Assembly (NCBI GenBank): GCA_947372535.1
Contig: CANBUA010000287.1
Location: forward strand, 1 to 5,598
From: Burkholderiales bacterium
GTDB taxonomy: Bacteria; Pseudomonadota; Gammaproteobacteria; Burkholderiales; Burkholderiaceae
Reading direction: 5' to 3'
Length of the DNA stretch: 5,598 bases
The notes beneath the pieces were generated by a model that was not told the DNA's origin, made no database searches, and worked only from the letters and a program-made list of their open reading frames with translations. How positions within the stretch are numbered: the first letter of the stretch is position 1; each line of letters starts with the position of its first letter. This document shows positions 1 to 5,598 of the stretch, one piece after another. The position numbers were made by a program, and so were the translations under genes.

Positions 1-348
1 CCATCATCGTCATCTGCCGGTTTGTCCGAGCAGGGCGGCCATTCGGTGTTCGATCCGTCGGTGGCTGCCGCATCGGCGGTGCATGGTGAAGGCATTGCGG
101 GTGGCGCCATGGAGCGCCTGGTCGATGCGTGGAAGGCTTTGCTGGCGCAAGGACATGAGCAGTTGCTCGACACGGTCGAATCGGTCTTGATCCACGCGGC
201 TTTCGAGCATGCGGGGCAGAACCAGGTCCGCACGGCCAAGGCCCTGGGCATCACGCGCAATGTGCTGCGCACCCAGCTCAAGCGCCACGGGCTGCTGGTG
301 GCCACGGGTGAGAACTCGGATCAGATCGACAGCGTTGATTTCGCCTAG
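1..348 (+). CDS. C-terminal end of a Fis-type HTH transcriptional activator (probably sigma-54-dependent), 5' truncated
   Basis: The reading frame is open from the first base of the window and stops at TAG 346-348, so only about 115 C-terminal residues are present. A TTG at 22 could act as a start, but the open frame upstream and the missing N-terminal domains make a truncated larger protein more likely. The first half is a low-complexity Ser/Ala/Gly linker. The C-terminal part contains a Fis-family helix-turn-helix (about 217-297) with the pattern NQVRTAKALGITRN followed by VLRTQLKRHGLL. That arrangement is typical of the DNA-binding end of sigma-54 enhancer-binding proteins, where a PAS/GAF or receiver domain and an AAA+ domain precede it; those would lie outside the window. 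It converges on a sulfur-uptake gene set, so an SfnR-like role in sulfur-source control is plausible but inferred from context. A stand-alone Fis-domain protein cannot be excluded. An intrinsic terminator follows at 414-449. Confidence 0.8.
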   Translation, partial: PSSSSAGLSEQGGHSVFDPSVAAASAVHGEGIAGGAMERLVDAWKALLAQGHEQLLDTVESVLIHAAFEHAGQNQVRTAKALGITRNVLRTQLKRHGLLVATGENSDQIDSVDFA

Positions 349-413
349 ATGCCGTCGGCGCTGAGGCGCTGATCTGCGCTTGCTGATACACGCCGCCTGT
401 TTGAACAACCAAC

Positions 414-449
414 AATCCCGCCGGGCATGATGCCCAGGCGGGATTTTTT
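414..449 (+). terminator. Intrinsic terminator of the Fis-type regulator gene
   Basis: A nine-base-pair stem, AATCCCGCC (414-422) with GGCGGGATT (437-445), is extended by an inner five-base-pair stem, GGGCA (423-427) with TGCCC (431-435). The loop is TGA and one A (436) is bulged. A run of six T follows at 444-449. There is no comparable A-run on the left side, so it should act mainly on plus-strand transcripts. It lies 66 bases after the regulator stop. Confidence 0.92.
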
Positions 450-482
450 GTGGCCGTTTTGCATTGGCCAAAAGCCGTACCC

Positions 483-517
483 AAAAAAGCGGCTTTGACA
501 TGTCCGTCAAAGCCGCT
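483..517 (-). terminator. Intrinsic terminator of the minus-strand sulfur-uptake genes
   Basis: A perfect twelve-base-pair inverted repeat, AGCGGCTTTGAC (488-499) with GTCAAAGCCGCT (506-517), encloses a six-base loop. On the minus strand the stem is followed by a T-run (A483-A488 on the plus strand). It sits 67 bases beyond the stop of the sulfate-binding protein gene, as expected for the end of the minus-strand transcript. Only three A residues flank the other side (518-520), so termination of plus-strand transcripts here should be weaker. Confidence 0.92.
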
Positions 518-583
518 AAAGATGTGTCACCCCAGGCCCTTGCAGGCCCAAGTGACACCCCCCACTCAACTGGTCGTTTGCTT

Positions 584-1624
584 TTACTTCTTCGTGTAGA
601 TCTGGTCGAACACACCGCCATCGGCGAAGTGCGTTTTCTGGGCCTTGGTCCAGCCGCCGAACAGCTCGTCGATGGTGAACAGGTTCAGCTTGGGGAACTG
701 CTTGGCGTATTTGGCGGCAGCCTTGGGATCAATCGGGCGGTAGTAGTTCTTGCCGGCGATGTCCTGGCCTTCGGCCGAGTACAGGTACTCCAGGTAAGCC
801 TGGGCGACTTCACGCGTGCCCTTCTTGTCGACGACCTTGTCGACCACGGCCACGGGTGGCTCGGCGAAGATGCTGACGGCGGGGTAGACGATGTCGAACT
901 TGTCGGCGCCGAATTCCTTCAAGGCCAGGTGGGCTTCATTTTCCCAGGTCAGCAGCACGTCACCTTGGCCACGTTCGGCGAAGGTCACGGTGGATCCACG
1001 GGCACCGGAGTCCAGCACAGGCACGTGCTCGAACAGCTTGGTGATGAACTCCTTGGCCTTGGCGTCGTTGCCGTTGTTCTTCTTCAGGGCGTAGCCGTAA
1101 GCGGCCAGGTAGGCCCAGCGTGCGCCGCCGGAGGTCTTGGGGTTGGCGGTGATCACGGCGTTGCCGGGCTTGACCACGTCGTCCCAGGTCTTGATCTGCT
1201 TGGGGTTGCCCTTGCGGACCAGGAAGACGATGGTCGAGGTGTAGGGCGCGCTGTTGCTCTTGAGCTTTTTCTGCCAGTCGTTGGCGATCAGGCCCTTGTC
1301 GGAGATGGCGTCGATGTCATAGGCCAGGGCCAGGGTGACGACGTCGGCGTCCAGGCCATCGATCACGGAGCGGGCTTGTTTGCCCGAACCGCCATGCGAG
1401 GCCTTGACGGTGACGTCGTCACCGGTCTTGGCTTTCCAGTACTTGGCAAAAGCGGCGTTGTACTCTTGGTAGAGCTCGCGCGTCGGGTCGTAGGAGACGT
1501 TCAACAGGGTGACTTCTTTGGCCTGGGCGACCACAGGGGCCAGCGAAGAGACACCCACCAAGGCAGTCAGAGCGGCGACGGCCAAGGCGTTGAAAGAACG
1601 GCGGGGGACAAAGGAGATCGGCAT
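584..1624 (-). CDS. sbp: Periplasmic sulfate-binding protein of an ABC transporter (Sbp/CysP family)
   Basis: The 346-residue product is close to the usual length of Sbp/CysP solute-binding proteins, which deliver sulfate (or thiosulfate) to an inner-membrane ABC importer. Residues 1-35 form a signal peptide: basic PRRSF near the N-terminus, a hydrophobic Ala/Leu/Val core, and a likely cut after AQA at 33-35. Family landmarks follow: [15 protein letters not shown] (42-56), [20 protein letters not shown] (77-96, oxyanion-binding region), the sulfate-binding signature NPKTSGGAR (161-169), [13 protein letters not shown] (219-231) and [10 protein letters not shown] (316-325). The start is an ATG with no clear Shine-Dalgarno sequence; no better start precedes the signal peptide. 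The gene is the last of the minus-strand set, 108 bases after the cytochrome b gene and just before a strong terminator. No cysT, cysW or cysA homologue is in the window; the nearby permeases belong to another ABC class. Sbp and CysP cannot be told apart reliably by eye, so thiosulfate or another sulfur oxyanion is also possible. The RRxF motif raises possible Tat export. Confidence 0.95.
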   Translation of the reverse strand: MPISFVPRRSFNALAVAALTALVGVSSLAPVVAQAKEVTLLNVSYDPTRELYQEYNAAFAKYWKAKTGDDVTVKASHGGSGKQARSVIDGLDADVVTLALAYDIDAISDKGLIANDWQKKLKSNSAPYTSTIVFLVRKGNPKQIKTWDDVVKPGNAVITANPKTSGGARWAYLAAYGYALKKNNGNDAKAKEFITKLFEHVPVLDSGARGSTVTFAERGQGDVLLTWENEAHLALKEFGADKFDIVYPAVSIFAEPPVAVVDKVVDKKGTREVAQAYLEYLYSAEGQDIAGKNYYRPIDPKAAAKYAKQFPKLNLFTIDELFGGWTKAQKTHFADGGVFDQIYTKK

Positions 1625-1732
1625 GGTGTGGATGCTTGGAATGTTGAAACAGTAAGCAAATGCTAGAAGGTGGTCTTCAGTTGGAGAACGAATAAAAACG
1701 CGCTTGCTTATGTGATCCGGCTTGGGGTGAGG
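1625..1732 (-). promoter_or_regulatory. Possible sulfur-responsive promoter region of the sulfate-binding protein gene
   Basis: This is the longest gap within the minus-strand set and is visibly more AT-rich than its surroundings. On the minus strand it carries ATAAGCAAGCG followed by TTTTTATTCGTTC (plus-strand 1686-1711), which resembles the loose AT-rich sites bound by CysB-type LysR regulators. A 7-base inverted pair, TAAGCAA (1653-1659) and TTGCTTA (1704-1710), flanks the centre. A weak sigma-70-like candidate is TTCTCC (plus-strand 1683-1688), a 17-base spacer, and TAGCAT (plus-strand 1660-1665), 35 bases before the ATG. The poor -35 would fit an activator-dependent promoter. No terminator hairpin is seen, so read-through from the cytochrome gene is also likely. 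All of this is by eye. Confidence 0.35.
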
Positions 1733-2596
1733 TCAAAAAGCGGGTGCGGCGCTGGTGGTGCCAGCTGCCGGCGCGTGGGTGCTGCCTTGGGTGCTGACGC
1801 TGTGAGGCGCGGCCGCCGTGGGGCTGTGCGCCCACAGGCCGCTGGCCGCCACCACCGCGCCCGTTGCCACCGCCAGCGAGGCCAGCAGGGCGATGGGCCG
1901 GGCGCGCCGGGGGGGCTTGACCGCAGGTGGCACGGTTTTCCAGCCGGTCACCATGGGCTTGATCAGCTTTTGCCGCTTGATCAGGGCATAAAAGGCGATG
2001 GCCGCGATGTGCAGTCCCAGCAGCCCGTAGAGCAGCGGTGCCAGTTGATGGTGCCAGCTCGTCAGCTTGAGCGAGGTGGTTTCTTCCACGAAAGCGGCCA
2101 AGGGGCCGGTGAAGGCGATCTCGTCACTGCCGAACAGACCCGTGCCAGCCTGTGCGCCCAGCAGGCCGATCAGGGCCAGCACGGACAGGGCGCCCAGCGG
2201 GTTGTGCCCGACACCTTGCCAGCGGCCGCGCAGGTAGGCGACGAGCCGACCCGGTGTCGGCAGAAAATTGACGAACCGTGCGTGTGTCGAGCCCAGGAAC
2301 CCCCAAGTCACCCGAAATGCCAGCAGGCCGACGATGCTCAAACCCGCCTTGCCGTGCACGCCCATCCACTCGCCACCCAACCGGCCCGTGACGATGGCCG
2401 TGGCCACGGCCGCCAGCAGAGACCAGTGGAAGATGCGCAAGGGCAGGTCCCACAGCTGGATGCGGTGCGCGGTGAGCGGCACGGCCACCAGGGCAGGTTG
2501 CGCCGGCTGATGGTGGTCGGCCAGCGGCGCGATCTCCAGGACATCGCGGACCAGGAGGCGCGCGTCATCCTGACGCCGGGCGGGAGACTGAGGCAT
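1733..2596 (-). CDS. Membrane cytochrome b, b561/hydrogenase-cytochrome-b type
   Basis: The 287-residue protein has the pattern of bacterial b-type di-heme cytochromes that pass electrons between the quinone pool and a partner enzyme. A soluble N-terminus of about 45 residues precedes the motif WDLPLRIFHW (49-58), the usual entry to helix 1. Hydrophobic segments lie at about 55-70, 84-100, 134-152, 184-206 and 233-252. Candidate heme-ligand histidines are H57, H81, H182 or H183 (in WHHQ) and H196, matching the four-His layout of the family. The fifth segment and a Pro/Ala/Ser/Thr-rich tail (about 254-287) go beyond the four-helix core. The ATG is supported by an AGGAG six bases upstream, so the long N-terminus is probably real. 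The gene lies 26 bases after the secreted rhodanese-fold gene, which suggests they are made together. The redox partner is unknown; a periplasmic sulfur-handling protein is an inference from the neighbours. Confidence 0.85.
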   Translation of the reverse strand: MPQSPARRQDDARLLVRDVLEIAPLADHHQPAQPALVAVPLTAHRIQLWDLPLRIFHWSLLAAVATAIVTGRLGGEWMGVHGKAGLSIVGLLAFRVTWGFLGSTHARFVNFLPTPGRLVAYLRGRWQGVGHNPLGALSVLALIGLLGAQAGTGLFGSDEIAFTGPLAAFVEETTSLKLTSWHHQLAPLLYGLLGLHIAAIAFYALIKRQKLIKPMVTGWKTVPPAVKPPRRARPIALLASLAVATGAVVAASGLWAHSPTAAAPHSVSTQGSTHAPAAGTTSAAPAF

Positions 2597-2602
2597 GCGT
2601 CA

Positions 2603-2607
2603 CTCCT
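2603..2607 (-). promoter_or_regulatory. Ribosome binding site that fixes the cytochrome b start
   Basis: The minus strand reads AGGAG here with a six-base spacer to the ATG at 2596. It supports the full-length start, including the roughly 45 residues ahead of the first membrane helix. Confidence 0.75.
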
Positions 2608-2622
2608 GGCGGTGGTCAGTGA

Positions 2623-3129
2623 TCAGCGTGCGGCCACGGCGGCCGACGCCGACGCCGCAGCGACGGGCACGCGAGGCAGCACCTTGGTGACCGTGCCGCC
2701 GGCTTCGCGGTAGTCCTCGGTGCCGGTGGCGCCCGCGACCTTGTAGCCCTTGCTGGTCAGGAAATCACCGGCATCGCCCGCGCGGTGGGCGCGGTTGGAG
2801 ACGGTCAGGATGGTGCGGTCCTTGGGGATGAAGTCCAGCACCTCGGGCAGGTCCTTGAGTTGCAGGTTCAGGTAGACGGGGAAGCTGCCGTACTTGACCA
2901 ACTCGTCCGGGCGGCGCAGGTCGATGACCAGGAGCTTTTTGGGGTTGCCCAGCAAGGCATCGACCTGAGCGCGGCTGAGCTGGGGCGTTTTGTGGGTCCA
3001 GGGCGGTGCCACATAGGCGCTGGCGGCTGCGGCGGGTGCCGAGGCGGCTTCCTGGGCCAGGGCCTGGGTGCCGATGGTGGCCAGTGACAGGAGCAGGGCG
3101 GTGGCCAGCGAACGCTTGACGATCTTCAT
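2623..3129 (-). CDS. Secreted rhodanese-fold protein lacking the catalytic cysteine
   Basis: From the ATG at 3129 the product has 168 residues. The frame extends upstream to a TTG at 3204, but the ATG places a normal signal peptide at the N-terminus (MKIVKR, a hydrophobic core, ALAQ with a cut near residue 25), so the short form is preferred; no strong Shine-Dalgarno sequence is visible for either. After an Ala-rich linker comes a single rhodanese domain: LLVIDLRRPDEL (about 66-77, with the conserved Asp at 70), the active-site loop ILTVSNRAHRAGDAGDFL (about 107-124), and GTEDYREAGG near the end. Active rhodaneses carry Cys at the position held here by Ser111 (codon TCC, plus-strand 2797-2799), and the mature protein has no Cys, so sulfurtransferase activity by the usual persulfide route is not expected. 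It may bind a sulfur ligand or act structurally. The tail is Ala/Val-rich. It sits 71 bases after the ABC ATPase gene and 26 bases before the cytochrome b gene, so a periplasmic partnership with the cytochrome is plausible but unproven. Confidence 0.85.
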   Translation of the reverse strand: MKIVKRSLATALLLSLATIGTQALAQEAASAPAAAASAYVAPPWTHKTPQLSRAQVDALLGNPKKLLVIDLRRPDELVKYGSFPVYLNLQLKDLPEVLDFIPKDRTILTVSNRAHRAGDAGDFLTSKGYKVAGATGTEDYREAGGTVTKVLPRVPVAAASASAAVAAR

Positions 3130-3200
3130 GACTTCAAAATCTTTCTGATGATGGGACGGGTGACGGAAACGGTGGTGACAAAGGGCGCCTCGCGGCAGGC

Positions 3201-3989
3201 TCAAGCCGCCAGCGGTTGAGCGAGTTCGCGCACAGGCTCGTGGCTGAACTCGCGCAGCACGTCCTCCTTGATGGCGGCGAACTCGAAGCTGCCACGGTCG
3301 CGCGAGCGGGCCAGCGGCACATCGACGATGCGCTTGATGCGGCCGGGGCGGGGCTGCATCACGACGATGCGGTCGCCCAGGAACACGGCTTCTTCGACAT
3401 CGTGGGTGACCAGGATGGCGGTGATGCCCTCGGCCTGCCAGATGCGTTGCAGCTCTTGCTGCAGGTGCGAGCGTGTCAAGGCATCCAGGGCGCCAAAGGG
3501 CTCATCCAGCAACAGCACTTCGGGCCGGTTGACCAGGGCGCGGGCGATGGCCACACGCTGCGACATGCCGCCCGACAGCTGATACGGATAGGCCTTCTCG
3601 AAACCCTTGAGGCCGACCAGCGAGATGTGCGCTTGCACGCTCTTGTCCTTGGCGCTCTGCGTGCCGGGCGCGTTCAGCAGGCCGACGCGGATGTTGTCCT
3701 CCACGGTCAGCCAGGGGAACAGCCGGTGCTCCTGGAACACGATGCCACGGTCCAGGCTGGTGCCGGTGATGCGTTGGCCGTCCAGCAGGATCTGGCCTTC
3801 ATAGCCGCGCTCCAGGCCAATCAGCAGGCGCAGCAGTGTCGATTTGCCGCAGCCGCTGGAGCCGACGATGCTGACGAACTCGCCAGGCCGGATGGACAGG
3901 GAGATGTCCTGGAGCACTTGCAGGGATTGGCCCTTGACGTCGTAGTGCTTGTTGAGGTGCTGGATGTCGATGGTGCCGGCATGGGACAT
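3201..3989 (-). CDS. ABC transporter ATPase, sulfonate/nitrate/taurine class (SsuB/TauB/NrtD-like)
   Basis: The 262-residue cytoplasmic ATPase powers import through the two permeases encoded just upstream. All nucleotide-binding motifs are intact: Walker A GSSGCGKST (43-51), Q-loop VFQEHRLFPWLTV (84-96), ABC signature LSGGMSQR (138-145), Walker B VLLLDEP (158-164), D-loop GALD (166-169) and the switch His in VTHDVEEA (194-201). The Q-loop wording EHRLFPWLTVEDN and the ending MQPRPGRI are typical of the SsuB/TauB/NrtD group and unlike CysA, which carries a longer C-terminal regulatory region. The ATG at 3989 has an AGGAG seven bases upstream. It starts 48 bases after the end of permease B. The substrate cannot be read from the ATPase; sulfonate, taurine, nitrate, thiamine-precursor and other substrates occur in this class. 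A sulfur compound is favoured by the neighbouring sulfate-binding protein gene. Confidence 0.93.
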   Translation of the reverse strand: MSHAGTIDIQHLNKHYDVKGQSLQVLQDISLSIRPGEFVSIVGSSGCGKSTLLRLLIGLERGYEGQILLDGQRITGTSLDRGIVFQEHRLFPWLTVEDNIRVGLLNAPGTQSAKDKSVQAHISLVGLKGFEKAYPYQLSGGMSQRVAIARALVNRPEVLLLDEPFGALDALTRSHLQQELQRIWQAEGITAILVTHDVEEAVFLGDRIVVMQPRPGRIKRIVDVPLARSRDRGSFEFAAIKEDVLREFSHEPVRELAQPLAA

Positions 3990-3996
3990 GTCTGGG

Positions 3997-4001
3997 CTCC
4001 T
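3997..4001 (-). promoter_or_regulatory. Ribosome binding site of the ABC ATPase gene
   Basis: The minus strand reads AGGAG with a seven-base spacer to the ATG at 3989, supporting that start. Confidence 0.75.
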
Positions 4002-4037
4002 GAAAATGAAGGGATCAAAAGAGAGGGATGACGGTGT

Positions 4038-4853
4038 TCAGCGGCGGGCGGGCGCGCGCCAGCGCAGCAAGCGGCGTTCGGCCAGGTCGGTGAGCCGGTT
4101 GAAGGTCGCGCCGATGAAGCCGATGACCACCAGCCCGAAGAGGATCAGCTCGACGTTGAAGGCCGCGCGTCCCTTGAAGACGATGTTGCCCAGGCCGTGG
4201 CCGTCGTTGACCAACAGGAATTCCGCGCCAATGGTGGCCAGCCAGGCATAGATCAGGCCCAGGCGCACGCCCGAGGCGATCTGCGGCAAGGCGGCCGGCA
4301 GGATCAGCCTGAACAGCAGTTGCGTGCGGTTGAAGCCGTAAACCTTGGCGACCTCCAGGTGTGCCTGGCTGATGCCCTGCACGCCTTCCAGCGTGGCCAG
4401 CACGATGGGGTAGAAGGCCGAGAAGGCGATGAAGATGATCTTGGCCGCATCGCCTGTGCCGACCAGGGCCGACAACAGGGGCAACCAGGCAAACAGCGAA
4501 ATCTGGCGCGCGGTGTGGAAGGTCGGGCCGATCAGCTTGTCGGCCAGGCGCGAGACGCCGATCAGTACGCCCACGGCCACGCCGGCCAGGGCGCCCAGCC
4601 CGAAGCCGCTCAAGTCGCGCCACAGGCTCAAGGCCAAGCCCGCGTAGAAGCTGCTGTCGCCCAGTTCCAGCAAACCGGTGGTGAGCACGCCCAGCGGCGG
4701 CACGATCAGCTTGATGTTGACCCATTGGCGGGCCGTGGCCACGGACCAGAGGATCAGGAAGCCAAGGGGCAGGACCAAGCCGCGCCAATCGAAGCGGGCC
4801 TTGGCCCCGGACGAAGAGGGTGATGGCGGTGAAGTCAAAGTTTGTTCGCTCAT
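4038..4853 (-). CDS. ABC transporter permease B, sulfonate/nitrate/taurine class (SsuC/TauC-like)
   Basis: This 271-residue inner-membrane subunit has the usual length of SsuC/TauC permeases. A Ser/Pro-rich cytoplasmic N-terminus (1-20) leads to a first helix at about 25-40, followed by the typical VPPLGVLTTGLLEL (51-64), then helices near 82-100, 117-131, 138-155, 197-213 and 235-250. The ATPase-coupling EAA loop lies at about 167-192 (EVAKVYGFNRTQLLFRLILP, then AALPQI). The ATG at 4853 has AGGA nine bases upstream. It lies 22 bases after permease A and 48 bases before the ATPase gene, so translation is probably closely linked. It is clearly related to, but different in sequence from, permease A, which suggests a heterodimeric channel, or two alternative homodimers sharing one ATPase. 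Confidence 0.92.
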   Translation of the reverse strand: MSEQTLTSPPSPSSSGAKARFDWRGLVLPLGFLILWSVATARQWVNIKLIVPPLGVLTTGLLELGDSSFYAGLALSLWRDLSGFGLGALAGVAVGVLIGVSRLADKLIGPTFHTARQISLFAWLPLLSALVGTGDAAKIIFIAFSAFYPIVLATLEGVQGISQAHLEVAKVYGFNRTQLLFRLILPAALPQIASGVRLGLIYAWLATIGAEFLLVNDGHGLGNIVFKGRAAFNVELILFGLVVIGFIGATFNRLTDLAERRLLRWRAPARR

Positions 4854-4875
4854 GATGTGATGTCCTGGCTTGTGC

Positions 4876-5598
4876 TCAGAAGGCCGCCTGGCGCCAGCGT
4901 TGCAAGCGCGACTCGATCAGCCGCAACGCCAGTTCGATCAGCACACCGACGATGCCGATGGCGAACATGGACACGATCACCAGGTCGATCTGCGCCAGCG
5001 AGCGGCTGTAGGCCATGAAAAAGCCCAGGCCTTCGCTGGAAGACAGCAGCTCCACGAAGATGACCGACAGCCAGGCCTGCATCACGCCTTGGCGCAGACC
5101 GGTGAACAGGCTGGGTGCGGCGGCCGGCAGCACGATGCGTTGGATCACCTGCCAGGGGCTGAACCGGTAGACGCGCCCGACTTCCAGCAACGCTTGCGGG
5201 ATGTTGGCGATGCCATGCAACGTGCTCAAGGCCACGGGCACCACCACGGCGATGGAGACTGCCGAGATCTTGAGCGGCTCCTCGATGCCCACGAAGATGA
5301 TGAGCAGCGGGATCCAGCCCAGCACCGGCAACTGCGCCAGCACGTCGAAGGTGGGGAACACATAGGCCTTGAGCGTGCGCGACAGCCCCATGCCGAAGCC
5401 CAGCACCAAACCGGCCGAGCCGCCGATCAGCAAACTCCAGCCCACGCGCGCGGTGCTGAACTTGACGTGATCGAGCAACTCGCCCGTGCCCAGCACTTCC
5501 TTGAAAGATTGCCAGACCAGGGATGGCGCGGGCAGGATCTGCTCGGCGATCCAGTGGCGATCGGCCGTGACCCACCACAGCGCATAGAGCAGCGCCGG
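4876..5598 (-). CDS. ABC transporter permease A, sulfonate/nitrate/taurine class (SsuC/TauC-like), 5' end outside window
   Basis: The frame stays open from the stop at 4876 to the right edge, giving 240 in-window residues. A GTG at 5496 is an internal Val, not the start: the upstream frame encodes family sequence (HWIAEQILPAPSLVWQSFKE) that matches the region before helix 2 in SsuC-type permeases. Only the N-terminal cytoplasmic end and part of helix 1 are missing. Hydrophobic segments include GWSLLIGGSAGLVLGFGMGL, LGWIPLLIIFVG and VSIAVVVPVAL, with further helices near the C-terminus. The EAA coupling loop (5107-5184) reads EVGRVYRFSPWQVIQRIVLP followed by AAAPSL. It is the first visible gene of the minus-strand set. 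A periplasmic SsuA-type binding protein gene may lie upstream outside the window; that is an expectation from family practice, not something seen. Confidence 0.92.
   Translation of the reverse strand, partial: PALLYALWWVTADRHWIAEQILPAPSLVWQSFKEVLGTGELLDHVKFSTARVGWSLLIGGSAGLVLGFGMGLSRTLKAYVFPTFDVLAQLPVLGWIPLLIIFVGIEEPLKISAVSIAVVVPVALSTLHGIANIPQALLEVGRVYRFSPWQVIQRIVLPAAAPSLFTGLRQGVMQAWLSVIFVELLSSSEGLGFFMAYSRSLAQIDLVIVSMFAIGIVGVLIELALRLIESRLQRWRQAAF

Noticed and set aside
464..1666. Long plus-strand open frame (400 codons) opposite the sulfate-binding protein gene
   Set aside because: Its product is a Gly/Val/Asp/Gln-rich string without domain character, typical of the antisense frame of a GC-rich gene. 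It runs through the minus-strand terminator and covers a gene with clear family signatures.
1670..2713. Plus-strand open frame (347 codons) opposite the cytochrome b gene
   Set aside because: The product is rich in Arg/Gln/Gly with no recognisable fold and is explained by base composition opposite the membrane cytochrome gene.
3130..3204. Upstream TTG start for the rhodanese-fold protein overlapping the ATPase stop
   Set aside because: The extra 25 residues are His/Arg-rich and would bury the signal peptide inside the protein. The ATG at 3129 gives a standard secretion signal.
3216..4031. Long plus-strand open frame (271 codons) opposite the ABC ATPase gene
   Set aside because: It is an antisense shadow: the minus strand encodes an intact ATPase with every nucleotide-binding motif, while the plus-strand product is low complexity.
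4015..4788. Second minus-strand frame (257 codons) overlapping permease B
   Set aside because: It is a frame-shifted shadow rich in Arg/Pro/Gly. The overlapping frame has proper membrane helices, an EAA loop and a ribosome binding site.
5494..5496. GTG as the start of permease A
   Set aside because: The frame upstream to the window edge encodes family-typical permease sequence, so this codon is an internal Val.

Overview
The window is GC-rich, densely packed bacterial DNA. Gene content and style (Sbp-type sulfate-binding protein, a sulfonate/nitrate/taurine-class ABC transporter, a Fis-type regulator, Ala-rich secreted proteins) suggest a betaproteobacterium, probably Burkholderiales. That placement is inferred from protein style, because no rRNA or other phylogenetic marker is present.

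Layout: the left edge holds the 3' end of a plus-strand transcription factor gene (1-348) that ends in a Fis-type helix-turn-helix, most likely a sigma-54-dependent activator. It is followed by a 235-base convergent intergenic stretch with two intrinsic terminators back to back: one for the regulator (414-449, plus strand) and one for the opposing gene set (483-517, minus strand). Everything else is on the minus strand and reads right to left: ABC permease A (4876-5598, 5' end outside the window), ABC permease B (4038-4853), ABC ATPase (3201-3989), a secreted rhodanese-fold protein (2623-3129), a membrane cytochrome b of the b561 type (1733-2596), and a periplasmic sulfate-binding protein (584-1624). 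Gaps are 22 to 108 bases, so this is probably one transcription unit. The largest gap, before the sulfate-binding gene, may carry its own sulfur-responsive promoter.

How the parts may fit together: the two permeases and the ATPase form an SsuBC/TauBC-class importer, normally used for organosulfur compounds or other small oxyanions. The sulfate-binding protein belongs to a different importer class (CysPTWA/Sbp) and has no matching CysT/CysW partners here. Between them sit a periplasmic rhodanese-fold protein whose catalytic Cys is replaced by Ser and a di-heme-type cytochrome b with conserved-looking His ligands. The combination suggests a sulfur-acquisition locus that pairs uptake with a membrane or periplasmic redox step on a sulfur compound. 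The importer and binding-protein assignments are strong. The redox link and the real substrate are inference. No mobile elements, CRISPR arrays, tRNAs or rRNAs were seen.
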